From Macrococcus epidermidis (GTDB taxonomy: Bacteria; Bacillota; Bacilli; Staphylococcales; Staphylococcaceae): 64,000 bases of DNA. This document shows positions 55,647 through 64,000 of the stretch, in pieces. A program made the translations under genes and the position numbers. The notes beneath the pieces are model-generated. The model did no database searches. It was not told the DNA's origin and saw nothing but the letters and a program-made list of their open reading frames with translations. Location of the stretch: positions 141,172 through 205,171 of the forward strand of contig NZ_PZJH01000003.1 of NCBI RefSeq assembly GCF_003259695.1, read 5' to 3'. How positions within the stretch are numbered: position 1 is the first letter of the stretch; the number at the start of each line of letters is the position of its first letter.

Positions 55647-56660
55647 ATGGAAAGGAATAAAAAGTTGATGTTAAGAAAAGCAGTAAAGCCGTATGAGAAA
55701 TCTGAATTTCAGTTGAGTATTATACAAATTTTTAATACGCTCGTACCTTATTTACTATGTATTATTTTAGGCATGTTTGCGTATCAGGTTTCACCATTGA
55801 TTTCAATTGCACTTGGTGTAGTTGGGGCGTTCTTTTTAGTACGTAGTTTCATTATTTTCCATGATTGCTGTCATGGTTCATTTTTTAAGAACAAAAAGTG
55901 GAATGATCGATTAGGCAATTTCACAGGATTTTTAACGTTATTTCCGTATCAACAATGGCGCAGAGAACATAATATTCACCACGCAACAAGCGGCAACCTG
56001 GATAAAAAAGGTGTCGGTGATATTTGGATGATGACGATTGAAGAATATGAAGCTGCTGATAAGAAGACACAACTTGCTTACCGTATATATCGTAATCCAT
56101 TTGTGATGTTTGTTATTGGCCCGATTTATCTATTGCTTGTTTCAAATCGATTTAATCGTAAAGATGCAAGACAAAAAGAAAAGATCAACACATGGTTGCA
56201 TAATATAGCAATTGTTGTAGTATATGGAGCAATTATTTATTTCTTCGGTTTCGGAATGTTTGCTGCAGTATTTATTCCAGTAATGTTTATCGGTGGAATG
56301 CTTGGGATTTGGATGTTCTATATTCAGCATACCTTTGAAGAGTCTTACTTTGAAGAAAATTCAGAATGGGATTATGTAAAAGCAGCTGTTGAAGGTAGTT
56401 CATATTATAAATTGCCAAAATTATTGCAGTGGTTGACTGGTAATATAGGTTTTCATCATGTTCATCACTTAAGTCCGCGAATTCCAAATTATTACCTGGA
56501 AAAAGCACATGAAGAAACACCGCCTTTACAGCATGCAACAACAATTACATTAAAGACAAGCTTAGAATCAATACGATATAAGTTATATGATGAGAAAAAG
56601 AAAGTGTTTATTACTTTCAAAGAGTATTATCAAAACTATGCAAATAAAAAAGTAATATAA
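55647..56660 (+). CDS. Membrane fatty acid desaturase
   Basis: A 337-residue desaturase with four membrane helices and the three histidine boxes that bind the di-iron centre: HDCCHGSF near 74, HNIHH near 110 and HHVHH near 274. HNIHHATSGN is followed by a DiWmMTieEY-like segment typical of delta-5 acyl-lipid desaturases (Des type). It would introduce double bases in membrane lipids, often upon cold. A TATAAT lies at 55570-55575. No DesKR-like sensor is next to it. AGAGGTG precedes ATG. Confidence 0.9.
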   Translation: MERNKKLMLRKAVKPYEKSEFQLSIIQIFNTLVPYLLCIILGMFAYQVSPLISIALGVVGAFFLVRSFIIFHDCCHGSFFKNKKWNDRLGNFTGFLTLFPYQQWRREHNIHHATSGNLDKKGVGDIWMMTIEEYEAADKKTQLAYRIYRNPFVMFVIGPIYLLLVSNRFNRKDARQKEKINTWLHNIAIVVVYGAIIYFFGFGMFAAVFIPVMFIGGMLGIWMFYIQHTFEESYFEENSEWDYVKAAVEGSSYYKLPKLLQWLTGNIGFHHVHHLSPRIPNYYLEKAHEETPPLQHATTITLKTSLESIRYKLYDEKKKVFITFKEYYQNYANKKVI

Positions 56661-56685
56661 AGTAACTAACGTGTTACTGAATTAA

Positions 56686-56719
56686 AAAAAGGATTTGGAC
56701 ATATGTCCAAATCCTTTTT
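56686..56719. terminator. Bidirectional terminator
   Basis: AAAAAGGATTTGGACAT pairs with ATGTCCAAATCCTTTTT between convergent genes. The A-rich and T-rich ends serve both strands. Confidence 0.88.
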
Positions 56720-57752
56720 ATGATTTAAAAAATACTTCAATGATATGGTCGAGTTGTGCTGTTGTAAGTGTCAGTGTATTTTCCCCTGTTTTATCAAGCA
56801 TTGATTTTGTATTGGTTTCATCAAAAGTAATTGATTTTTTAAAATAAGGTTCGAATACATCGATATAACCATTCAGGATAGCTTCCTGGTCGTTCATCGT
56901 ATGTTGGTCGCTTGTAGGTGCAACGGTTAGTTGATCGAAGTTTAAATACTTTTTAATAATTTCTAGTACTGCTAAGTTTTCAGGTGGTTCGTTATTTGTA
57001 ATATGATAAATTTTCTTATCTTCAGCATTAGGTATTGCACGAGTTAATACACGAACGACATAATCAACTGGAACTAAGTTAGAAGTACAGTTATCATCTA
57101 CAAATAATCGATATGTATGTTTGTCGCTTTCCGGATTACGATCCATCTTGCGTTTGAAAACTTTTAAAGCTTTCATGAATCCATACATCGTAAACTTAGA
57201 GTCTGCTTCACCTGTAACTGAATCTCCGATGATAATTGCAGGTCTTAAAATAGATGTTTTCATATTTGAAGCAGCAACTAAGTGCTCGGCTTTTACTTTG
57301 CTTTCTTCATAAGGATTATTTGTTTCTGCATCAATGTCGTGTAATATTTCTTTTGCATCTTCATTAATGCCTACAGTATAAGCCGTAGATACATAAAGGA
57401 AATGGTTCGTATTGATTTTTTCGGCAAAAGCTAATGCATGTTTAGTACCTTCGTAATTGATCTTAAATAAATCTTCTCTTAAATCTTCGTCAAATTTTAC
57501 AAGTGCCGCTAGATGATAGAAATAATCCATAGCAGGAAGACGCGAAATCGTATCGTTATCTACGCCAAAATCTTCTGCAGTAATATCACCTTTAATCAAA
57601 TGTAATCTGTCTTTGTTGTCTTCTGTAATAAGTTTATTTTTACGATGTTCATCACGATACAGAACATAAAGTTCATAATCTTTATTGTTAAGCAAATTAT
57701 TAATTAGTTGAGCTCCGACAAATCCTGTTGCGCCCGTTAAAAATATTTTCAA
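56718..57752 (-). CDS. Extended SDR / thioester reductase-like protein
   Basis: A 344-residue Rossmann protein. TGATGFVGAQL near 6-16 binds NAD(P), HLAALVKFD is near 89, STAYTVG...YxxSK (NPYEESKVKAEH) near 155 has the catalytic Tyr and Lys, and RPAIIIGDS is near 181. It resembles the NAD_binding_4 group (fatty acyl-CoA or thioester reductases) and nucleoside-diphosphate-sugar epimerases. The substrate is unknown. TTG 57752 has GGATGTG upstream and would put the glycine loop at the N-terminus. ATG 57767 and GTG 57761 are alternatives. Confidence 0.78.
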   Translation of the reverse strand: MKIFLTGATGFVGAQLINNLLNNKDYELYVLYRDEHRKNKLITEDNKDRLHLIKGDITAEDFGVDNDTISRLPAMDYFYHLAALVKFDEDLREDLFKINYEGTKHALAFAEKINTNHFLYVSTAYTVGINEDAKEILHDIDAETNNPYEESKVKAEHLVAASNMKTSILRPAIIIGDSVTGEADSKFTMYGFMKALKVFKRKMDRNPESDKHTYRLFVDDNCTSNLVPVDYVVRVLTRAIPNAEDKKIYHITNNEPPENLAVLEIIKKYLNFDQLTVAPTSDQHTMNDQEAILNGYIDVFEPYFKKSITFDETNTKSMLDKTGENTLTLTTAQLDHIIEVFFKS

Positions 57753-57819
57753 AGTTTTCACATCCATTATTTTTGTTAAGTACTTTCTATTGTGCAATAA
57801 ATTGTATGGATAAGTAAAG

Positions 57820-57846
57820 AAAAAACCAAGACAAAAAAAGTCTTAG
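57820..57846 (-). terminator. Terminator of the MFS gene
   Basis: On the minus strand CTAAGAC and GTCTTGG form a short stem with a T7 loop, followed by TTTTTT. Confidence 0.65.
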
Positions 57847-59033
57847 TTTAATGCATCATAAATATGTGCCTTTCTTCCATGTAAGATGAAATATACAATC
57901 ATCCCGATGACTACGACGATACCCATATAAAAATACAATCCATGTAATCCGATAATAGGAATGAAGATACCTAATAAATACGGTCCAAAACCTAATGCAA
58001 AATCTAAAAAGATAAAGAAAGTAGATGTAGCGAGACCGATTTTTTGAGGTTCAGTTCGTTTTACCGCAGCAGCTTGCGCGATTGATAAAAAGTTACCATA
58101 CCCGAATCCCAGTAACATCGCACTGATAATTAGCATCATAGGAGTATGCGTTAAGCTAAGTGAGAATAGCCCTGCAATAAATGCGAGCATTGCTGGAATC
58201 ATAACAACATTTGTACCTCGTGTATCCATTAGTCGACCTGTAAATGGTCTGGATAATAATACGACAATAGCATAAGCTAAGAAAAAGAAGCTACCGGCAG
58301 TTACCATATTATTCTCTTTTGCAAAAAATGAAATAAAACTGAGTACACTAGAGTATGCAGTACAACAAATCAACACAACAATTGCAATTGGAATAGCATT
58401 CGTATCGATAAAGTTAGAAATGTGTAGACCTTTAGGTGCCTGTGATTTTAAACCTTCTAAATCTTCGTTGACTTTGATGCTCGGTAACATGAAGAGTGCA
58501 ATTAACGCTAATGCTAAACAAAAAATAAATAGTTGTCTGAACGTTATAAATTGTAATAAGAACATTCCTAGGAAAGGACCTACAGCAGTTGCCATTACAG
58601 CACTCATGCTAAAATAACTTATACCTTCACCACGTCTTTTCTTTGGAGTAATAAATGCAGCAATCGTACCTGTAGCAGTAGAAGCTATCCCGCAGCCTAT
58701 CCCGTTTAGTAAACGAACGGTAATAAGAACGGTTAAATCGAATGAAACAAAGTAAAGTGCAGTTGTTACTACAAATATAATGACACCAATAACAAGTGTC
58801 TTTTTCTGACCGATGATATCAATATATTTTCCAGCCCAAAATCTGCCGAATAAACTTCCAACAATAAAAATACCTGAAACAAGACCAGCTGTACTTGTTG
58901 AAACATGATAATGTTCAACAGCGTAACCACCGATTGTAACAAGTAATAAAAACATTGAAAGCATAATAATGAAATTGATTAGTGACACGAGTACAAATTC
59001 TCTTGTCCATAATTTATCTACTGAATGTGACAA
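57843..59033 (-). CDS. MFS transporter
   Basis: A 396-residue, 12-helix major facilitator. The loop-2 motif GRFWAGKYIDIIGQKK near 63-78 and RLLNGIGCGIASTATGTI near 107-124 are typical of drug/multidrug or small-metabolite exporters of the MFS_1 group. The substrate is unknown. The start is TTG 59033 with AAAGGA 8 bases upstream. It appears monocistronic. Confidence 0.85.
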   Translation of the reverse strand: MSHSVDKLWTREFVLVSLINFIIMLSMFLLLVTIGGYAVEHYHVSTSTAGLVSGIFIVGSLFGRFWAGKYIDIIGQKKTLVIGVIIFVVTTALYFVSFDLTVLITVRLLNGIGCGIASTATGTIAAFITPKKRRGEGISYFSMSAVMATAVGPFLGMFLLQFITFRQLFIFCLALALIALFMLPSIKVNEDLEGLKSQAPKGLHISNFIDTNAIPIAIVVLICCTAYSSVLSFISFFAKENNMVTAGSFFFLAYAIVVLLSRPFTGRLMDTRGTNVVMIPAMLAFIAGLFSLSLTHTPMMLIISAMLLGFGYGNFLSIAQAAAVKRTEPQKIGLATSTFFIFLDFALGFGPYLLGIFIPIIGLHGLYFYMGIVVVIGMIVYFILHGRKAHIYDALN

Positions 59034-59115
59034 ATAATCATTCCTTTCTTTTGTAATATATGAAAATCAATAACTTAGATATTATATGCCTCTTTCATCA
59101 ATATGTAAATTTAAT

Positions 59116-59147
59116 AAGCTTAAGGGAGATTTTTCTCCCTTAAGCTT
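59116..59147 (-). terminator. Terminator of gabD
   Basis: A perfect 14-bp stem AAGCTTAAGGGAGA / TCTCCCTTAAGCTT with a TTTT loop directly after the gabD stop. The tail on the minus strand is AT-rich rather than pure T. Confidence 0.7.
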
Positions 59148-59151
59148 GATG

Positions 59152-60603
59152 TTATAAGAATTTAGTATTAATAAATTTAGCTGTAACGTATTCTTTAATA
59201 CCAAGATGAGAATTTTCTCGTCCGAATCCTGAGTGTTTTACGCCTCCAAAAGGTGTTTCAGGATTAGAAATAGCAACTTCGTTTATACCAACCATACCAT
59301 ACTCAAGTGAAGTTGCTAAAGTTTGAATTGTTTTACTGTCTTTAGCATAAGCATAACTTGCTAAACCAAATTCACTATCATTTGCCATTTCGATGACTTC
59401 GTCTAAAGTCTCAAATGTAATGATTGGAATAACTGGTCCAAATGTTTCTTCATAGAAAATATCCATCGTACGATTAACGTTATCTAAAACTGTAGGCTGG
59501 AAGAAGAAACCATTATCATATTCATCACCGGTTAAGCGATGACCACCTGTAACAAGTGTTGCACCTTTATCAGTTGCATTAATAATTTGTTTCTTAATTT
59601 TATCTATAGCATCTTCTCGTATAAGTGGTCCAACATTCGTATCTTCATTAAGGCCGTTTCCAACTTTAAGTGCTTCAACTTTTTCAGTAAGTTGTTGTAA
59701 TACATCATCTTTAATAGATTTATGAACGAAAATTCTATTTGGTGCAATACAAACTTGTCCGTTATTACGGAATTTAGCAGCCATTAATCCTTCTACCGCT
59801 GCATTAATATCTGCATCTTCATTGATAATAAATGGAGCATGTCCACCAAGTTCAAGTGACATTTTTTTCAACGTATCAGCTGATTGTTCATAGAGCGCTT
59901 TACCAATAGGTGTAGAACCTGTAAATGTTATTTTCTTCACTAATTTTGAAGATGTCATTGCTTCACCTATCTCTTTTGAGCTGCCCATTATGATATTGGC
60001 AACACCTTTTGGTAATTCTGCTAGTTCAAATAATTCGAAGATTGCTAATGCTGAAAGTGGCGTATCACTTGATGGTTTAAGGACAACTGTATTTCCTGCT
60101 GCAAGTGCAGGTGCAATCTTTCGAGTAATCATTCCTGATGGGAAGTTCCATGGTGTGATGGCACCAACGACACCTACAGGTTCATAGGCAATTTCATACT
60201 TATGGTCATTTGGTGCAGGTATTGTTTCACCATATAGACGACGCGCTTCTTCGGCATTCCATCTGAAACTTTCAGCGCCAGCTATGACTTCTAATTTTGA
60301 TTCTTTTAAAGGTTTACCTTGTTCAATCGTCATAATTTCCGCAAGACGATCAGCATATTCTTCCAGTAAGTCAGCAACGTTGTGTAAATATTTAGTACGA
60401 TCTTTTAATTCTAAACTTTTCCATGGCTGAAAAGCTTCATGGGCTGCCTGAATTGCATCTTCTACTTGTGTTTCATCAGCTTGTGCAATTTTAGCGATTA
60501 CTTCTCCTGTTGCAGGATTAATTAAATCTTTATATTCAGCGGTCTTTACCCATTCGCCATTGATAAATAAATCTTTATGAACATTGTTAATTGATTCTGT
60601 CAT
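59152..60603 (-). CDS. gabD: NAD(P)-dependent succinate-semialdehyde dehydrogenase
   Basis: A 483-residue aldehyde dehydrogenase. ITPWNFPSGMITRKIAPALAAGN is split near 150-172, FTGSTPIGKAL near 225, catalytic Glu in LELGGHAPF near 249-257, and catalytic Cys in NNGQVCIAPNR near 283. This set is closest to the GabD type, which oxidises succinate semialdehyde to succinate, but a broader substrate range is possible. ATG 60603 has AAAGAGGG upstream; the longer frame to 60681 has none. No gabT is adjacent. Confidence 0.88.
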   Translation of the reverse strand: MTESINNVHKDLFINGEWVKTAEYKDLINPATGEVIAKIAQADETQVEDAIQAAHEAFQPWKSLELKDRTKYLHNVADLLEEYADRLAEIMTIEQGKPLKESKLEVIAGAESFRWNAEEARRLYGETIPAPNDHKYEIAYEPVGVVGAITPWNFPSGMITRKIAPALAAGNTVVLKPSSDTPLSALAIFELFELAELPKGVANIIMGSSKEIGEAMTSSKLVKKITFTGSTPIGKALYEQSADTLKKMSLELGGHAPFIINEDADINAAVEGLMAAKFRNNGQVCIAPNRIFVHKSIKDDVLQQLTEKVEALKVGNGLNEDTNVGPLIREDAIDKIKKQIINATDKGATLVTGGHRLTGDEYDNGFFFQPTVLDNVNRTMDIFYEETFGPVIPIITFETLDEVIEMANDSEFGLASYAYAKDSKTIQTLATSLEYGMVGINEVAISNPETPFGGVKHSGFGRENSHLGIKEYVTAKFINTKFL

Positions 60604-60723
60604 GTATATCCCTCTTTCTGTGTTTTGCTTATAGTTATATTTTCCCTTGCATAATGAAGTTAAACAAGTGATATGCTTCATGAGTTAAGGTATACTAATA
60701 ATTATTTCATTATGGAGGATGGC

Positions 60724-61920
60724 ATGGAACGAGTAGTAAGAAAAGAACAGAATAAATTTATATTGGTAATAGTATTGGGGCTATTAGCAGCATTTGGTCC
60801 ACTTTCATTAGACATGTATCTTCCCGCGTTACCAAGTGTCGCAGATGAGTTGCATACGACAGCATCGAACGCACAATTAAGTCTTACTGCATGTATGATT
60901 GGTCTTGCAGTTGGACAAATTTTTGTAGGGCCACTCAGTGATATTATTGGAAGGAAGAAACCACTAGCAGTTGTCTTGTTAGTTTACGCAATATCATCAT
61001 TATTGGCAGCTACAAGTACTAGTATTGGTATGCTCGTATTATTTAGATTTATTCAAGGATTTTCTGGTGGTGCAGGAGCTGTACTTTCCAGAGCGATATC
61101 GAGTGATTTATACAAAGGAAAAGATTTAACGAAATTTATGGCAGTATTAATGCTTGTAAATGGATTAGCACCCGTATTAGCACCTGTTATCGGCGGAGTA
61201 ATTTTAAGCGTGTCAACATGGCAAACAGTGTTTATCATACTTGCGATATATGGCGGGTTGATGTTTTTTCTTTCTTTTACATTAAAAGAAAGTTTGCCGA
61301 AATCAGCCCGTAATGAAGGGGCATTGAAATCGATCGTGAATGATTTCAAAAAATTACTCACTAATAAACAGTTTGTAACGGTATTAATGTTACAAGCTTT
61401 GACTTATGGGATTTTGTTTAGTTATATCTCAGGATCACCTTTTATTACCCAGAAAATATATCATATGAATGCGCAGCAGTTTAGTTATCTATTTGCTTTC
61501 AATGGTGTTGGTTTGATTATATTTAGTCAAATTACAGCGAAGTTAGTAGATAAAATGAGTGAAGTAGACATATTGAAGTTAGGTCAGACGATACAACTCG
61601 TTGGAATGTTAGCAACAAGTATCATACTCATATTACATTTACCGATGTGGTGTTTATGGATGAGTTTCTTCTTATTGATCACACCGGTTAGTATGATTGG
61701 AACAACAGGATTTTCCATTGCGATGCAGGTGCAGAAACAAGGAGCAGGTAGCGCATCTTCAATTTTAGGATTGATGCAATTTCTAGTAGGTGGATTATTG
61801 TCACCAATCGTTGGTGTTATGGGAGAAACATCTGTCGTACCGTTTATAGTGATTATCGTGATATGCAGTTTACTGGCACAATTTATACGAATTAAATTTT
61901 TAAAAGACATCACTTTGTAG
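60724..61920 (+). CDS. Bcr/CflA family MFS drug exporter
   Basis: A 398-residue, 12-helix MFS protein. The signatures of Bcr/CflA transporters are GPLSLDMYLPALPSVADEL near 24-42 and GPLSDIIGRKKPL near 78-90. The family expels bicyclomycin, chloramphenicol and similar compounds; the real substrate here is not known. ATG 60724 has GGAGG 5 bases upstream; an in-frame ATG 51 bases earlier does not. It diverges from gabD. Confidence 0.88.
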   Translation: MERVVRKEQNKFILVIVLGLLAAFGPLSLDMYLPALPSVADELHTTASNAQLSLTACMIGLAVGQIFVGPLSDIIGRKKPLAVVLLVYAISSLLAATSTSIGMLVLFRFIQGFSGGAGAVLSRAISSDLYKGKDLTKFMAVLMLVNGLAPVLAPVIGGVILSVSTWQTVFIILAIYGGLMFFLSFTLKESLPKSARNEGALKSIVNDFKKLLTNKQFVTVLMLQALTYGILFSYISGSPFITQKIYHMNAQQFSYLFAFNGVGLIIFSQITAKLVDKMSEVDILKLGQTIQLVGMLATSIILILHLPMWCLWMSFFLLITPVSMIGTTGFSIAMQVQKQGAGSASSILGLMQFLVGGLLSPIVGVMGETSVVPFIVIIVICSLLAQFIRIKFLKDITL

Positions 61921-61933
61921 TGGTGTTTTTTTT
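61907..61933 (+). terminator. Rho-independent terminator
   Basis: ACATCACT (61907-61914) pairs with AGTGGTGT (61919-61926), then eight T. The left arm is coding sequence. Confidence 0.88.
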
Positions 61934-62011
61934 ATGTAAAATTTATACAATTGTAATAGTAATTTTACAACGATTTGTTATATGTAAGGTATCACATAAT
62001 GGAGGACAATC

Positions 62012-62896
62012 ATGATTCAACCACCACGAATTGTTGTACTTGAAGATATACTGAAACGTCGTTTGCCATCGTATGAATACAGTGAAGATTATCATCGCAG
62101 TTACTATGGTTATTTAGGTGAGTTGCAATTCTTAAACGAATTTCCTGTGGAAGATAAATATATTCAGCTGTTCAATATTTGTATAGAGTTCGAAGGTCAG
62201 TCTTTTGAAGTTGATCGAATGATTTTAACCGGAGAGAAGATATTTGCATTTGATGTAAAGAATTATTTCGGGAAATTTGTGAACGAAGGAATGGTCTGGA
62301 AAAAGCCTGGCTTTAGTATAAAGAATCCAGAAGCACAATTTATGACGATGCATGAAACATTGACAGGTCTTATTCAATGGATGGAAACAGGGCATTCTGT
62401 TGAAAGTAAAATGATATTTATTAATAAAGGATTTTCATTTCAAAATAAAGTTATTGGCATGGTAAAGTATTACGATATAGGTCAGGTTATGAAATCCGTT
62501 GGAGAATGTGCTGCGGCGGGAGAACTCGAAAGTAGGATGGCAAGTTATTTTAAGGATATCCATAGACCAATTAGTTTATATGATCGAAGACCGAATTTTA
62601 ACTTTGAAAAAGTTAAGCGCGGACTACAATGTACGAAATGTGGTTTGGAAATTAACATTATTTGTGATAAGACGAAAGCGATTGTGTGCAAAGGGTGTTT
62701 GAAGCGCATGAAGAAGATGGAATTGATTAGAGATAACTTAATAGAATTAGAAGTATTGCTGAATCGCCCAATAACAACAAAGGATGCTCATCGCTGGGTA
62801 GGAAGGGAGTTGAGGAATACCAGTTATAGAGTATTGGAGAAGTATTTTAAAAAAGACGGGGAGAAATATTTTTATTTCACGAATTATTATAAATAA
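62012..62896 (+). CDS. NERD domain protein with C-terminal zinc ribbon
   Basis: A 294-residue protein. The nuclease-related domain is visible as GELQF near 36-40, SFEVDRMIL near 64-72 and FDVKNYFGKF near 80-89, whose Glu, Asp and Lys suit a restriction-type nuclease core. A Cys4 zinc ribbon follows (Cys207, 210, 226, 229), then a helical C-terminus. NERD proteins occur in many Firmicutes, often near mobile DNA, without a clear role. GGAGG precedes ATG. The 41-bp repeat array begins 13 bases after the stop codon. Confidence 0.82.
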   Translation: MIQPPRIVVLEDILKRRLPSYEYSEDYHRSYYGYLGELQFLNEFPVEDKYIQLFNICIEFEGQSFEVDRMILTGEKIFAFDVKNYFGKFVNEGMVWKKPGFSIKNPEAQFMTMHETLTGLIQWMETGHSVESKMIFINKGFSFQNKVIGMVKYYDIGQVMKSVGECAAAGELESRMASYFKDIHRPISLYDRRPNFNFEKVKRGLQCTKCGLEINIICDKTKAIVCKGCLKRMKKMELIRDNLIELEVLLNRPITTKDAHRWVGRELRNTSYRVLEKYFKKDGEKYFYFTNYYK

Positions 62897-62908
62897 ATTT
62901 AAGAGGAT

Positions 62909-63113
62909 ATGGCCCGATTCAGCAAGGGAACCGTGCCAAACAAGACGAAATGGCCCGATTCAGGAAGAGAACCGTGCCAAACAAGACGAAATGGCCCGAT
63001 TCAGGAAGAGAACCGTGCCAAAACCAACGAAATGGCCCGATTCAGTAAGGGAACCGTGCCAAAATCAGCGAAATGGCCCGATTCAGCAAGGGAACCGTGC
63101 CAAAGCAAGCAAA
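62909..63113. repeat. Tandem array of five 41-bp repeats
   Basis: Five head-to-tail units of exactly 41 bases start at 62909, 62950, 62991, 63032 and 63073, and a sixth degraded unit starts at 63114. The conserved core is ATGGCCCGATTCAG then AAGGGAACCGTGCCAAA; the last 8-10 bases vary. The array is clearly richer in G+C than its surroundings. Each unit can form an imperfect hairpin (GGCCCGATTC against GGAACCGTGCC). All frames are open but 41 is not a multiple of three, so it is not a conserved coding repeat. Confidence 0.92.
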
Positions 63114-63145
63114 ATTGCCCGATTCAACAATAGAATCGACCCATT

Positions 63146-63850
63146 TCATCCCAATATCAAGACTTTCACAACGTACCAGCAACTTCCGAGTTGCACTATT
63201 ATAAACAATAAATAATAAACCAAAACTGGCAATCTTGTTAGACGGCTTAACATTGCACCATCCCAAGAGGTATTCCCCTGGAAATAGATGATAGTCATCG
63301 TATAGCTTGATAGAATCGTGTCAGCTAATAGAACTCCTAGCACGATATAAATAATCCAATCTCCAACCACCCACATTGAAACAACATCCTGATAACGATA
63401 ATACAAATAACATCCACCGGCAATTAATAACATCACAACAAAAGGAAATATCTTTCTAGATGTTTTTACAAAATAATAGAGAAAAACAAGTCCTAGTAAT
63501 ATCCAAAAACCGATTTGCCACGCTCTCGATAAACAAAATACTCCAAGTATTAAAAATAGTGGTGGAAACATATAACCTGCGATAAAAGTAGCAAATCGAT
63601 TCCAACCAGATGTCGTATGTGAAACAGCATAACCGTTACGTCCAGTTGAAAGTCGTTCAGTTCTTCTTGTCACGATAACGATGTCGCTTACATTTCCCCC
63701 GGTTAACTGACATATTAATGCATGTCCGAATTCGTGCAATAATGTTGGTAAATAACTCAACCACAACATCAATACATTCGGCCGATTATAGTAATACAAT
63801 GATAATATTAAATAAATGCTAGCAAATGCTAACAATAAAAAAGTATTCAA
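63146..63850 (-). CDS. M50-type membrane metalloprotease family protein
   Basis: A 234-residue, six-to-seven-helix protein with the zinc motif HEFGH (His39, Glu40, His43) inside a hydrophobic segment, as in M50/site-2-like and M50B peptidases. LTGGNVSDIVIV follows it, as is usual in this family. It may cut a membrane-embedded regulator; the target is unknown. TTG 63850 has GAGGTG 6 bases upstream; the GTG at 63859 overlaps the site. It lies between the repeat array and an IS element. Confidence 0.8.
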   Translation of the reverse strand: MNTFLLLAFASIYLILSLYYYNRPNVLMLWLSYLPTLLHEFGHALICQLTGGNVSDIVIVTRRTERLSTGRNGYAVSHTTSGWNRFATFIAGYMFPPLFLILGVFCLSRAWQIGFWILLGLVFLYYFVKTSRKIFPFVVMLLIAGGCYLYYRYQDVVSMWVVGDWIIYIVLGVLLADTILSSYTMTIIYFQGNTSWDGAMLSRLTRLPVLVYYLLFIIVQLGSCWYVVKVLILG

Positions 63851-63899
63851 ATGGTTCACCTCATAAAGATAGTAGCATAAAAAAAGATGCGACTCCTCA

Positions 63900-64000
63900 A
63901 TGGTGCTGAACCCTTAATTTGAGACATAACAAAAAAGCATCTCAATTAGGCTGCTTGTTTTCGATATTCTATCGGAGATAAGTAGCCTAATTTTTGTTGA
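63900..64000 (-). mobile_element. 3' end of an IS3-family insertion sequence (truncated by window)
   Basis: The minus strand carries the end of an IS3/IS150-type transposase and about 45 bases of non-coding end (TTGAGATGC...TGAACC region). The rest lies outside the window. The outer boundary is estimated, because the other inverted repeat is not visible. Confidence 0.7.
63946..64000 (-). CDS. IS3-family transposase OrfB, C-terminal end (partial)
   Basis: The minus strand reads QQKLGYLSPIEYRKQAA and a TAA stop. The motif K-L-x-x-L-S-P-I-E-Y-R is the C-terminal end of IS3/IS150-group integrase-type transposases. Only 17 codons are inside the window, so completeness cannot be judged. Confidence 0.8.
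   Translation of the reverse strand, partial: QQKLGYLSPIEYRKQAA

Noticed and set aside
62909..63113. Possible CRISPR array
   Set aside because: Repeats are directly adjacent with no unique spacers of constant length, and no cas gene is nearby.
62909..63215. Two 74-codon open frames across the 41-bp repeats that begin with ATG
   Set aside because: The unit length is not a multiple of three, so each frame simply cycles through the repeat. No ribosome binding site fits and the open frames follow from the lack of stops in the unit.

Overview
The window is about 64 kb of low-GC Firmicutes chromosome. Gene content points to the family Staphylococcaceae: narGHJI-nreABC-narT with a molybdenum cofactor cluster, lytSR-lrgAB, an mnh2-type seven-gene antiporter operon, an OatA-like acetyltransferase, and strong GGAGG-type ribosome binding sites with frequent GTG/TTG starts. 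A complete tenI-thiO-thiS-thiG-thiF operon behind a TPP riboswitch argues against a close S. aureus relative. A Macrococcus-like or other non-aureus lineage fits, but I cannot fix genus or species from this sequence alone. No rRNA or tRNA gene was recognised.

Layout. 0-10.4 kb: ABC exporter fragment, frataxin-fold protein, azoreductase, a zinc-ribbon membrane protein with an unknown partner, an OatA-like O-acetyltransferase, lytSR and lrgAB. 10.5-17.6 kb: a lone tyrosine-recombinase-fold protein that has lost its catalytic residues, directly upstream of mnhA2-G2 and an esterase. 17.6-25.1 kb (minus strand): YitT and YhgE/Pip membrane proteins and the thiazole operon. 25.2-30 kb: hemerythrin-like protein, TerC-family exporter behind a yybP-ykoY (Mn) riboswitch, DedA protein, a small protein behind a Fur-like box, deoD. 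29.5-35.4 kb: PTS-IIC-like membrane protein plus D-lactate dehydrogenase behind a perfect Rex-type operator, an orphan modB, an L-2-hydroxyacid dehydrogenase, a C39-like peptidase and an acyl-CoA-dehydrogenase-like flavoprotein. 35.4-37.8 kb: Fur-boxed siderophore lipoprotein, BirA-boxed bioY, two small overlapping unknown genes.

37.8-55.4 kb is one functional block for nitrate respiration: fdhD, narGHJI, the oxygen/nitrate sensing system nreABC, a hemerythrin-like protein, the nitrate transporter narT, and molybdopterin genes moeB, mogA, moaC, moeA, mobB, moaE, moaD, mobA, moaA. Paired NreC-like dyads with the same 20-bp spacing precede narG and narT. narT runs without a visible terminator into moeB-mogA, so transporter and cofactor supply are probably co-induced. 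No modA or modC is present.

55.6-64 kb: fatty acid desaturase, an extended SDR reductase, two MFS transporters, succinate-semialdehyde dehydrogenase, then an accessory-looking end with a NERD-domain protein, a 41-bp tandem repeat array, an M50-type membrane protease and the 3' end of an IS3-family element cut by the window edge. The least explained items are the catalytically dead recombinase with its 12-bp inverted repeat, the 41-bp repeat array, and the apparent ATT start codon of mnhE2.
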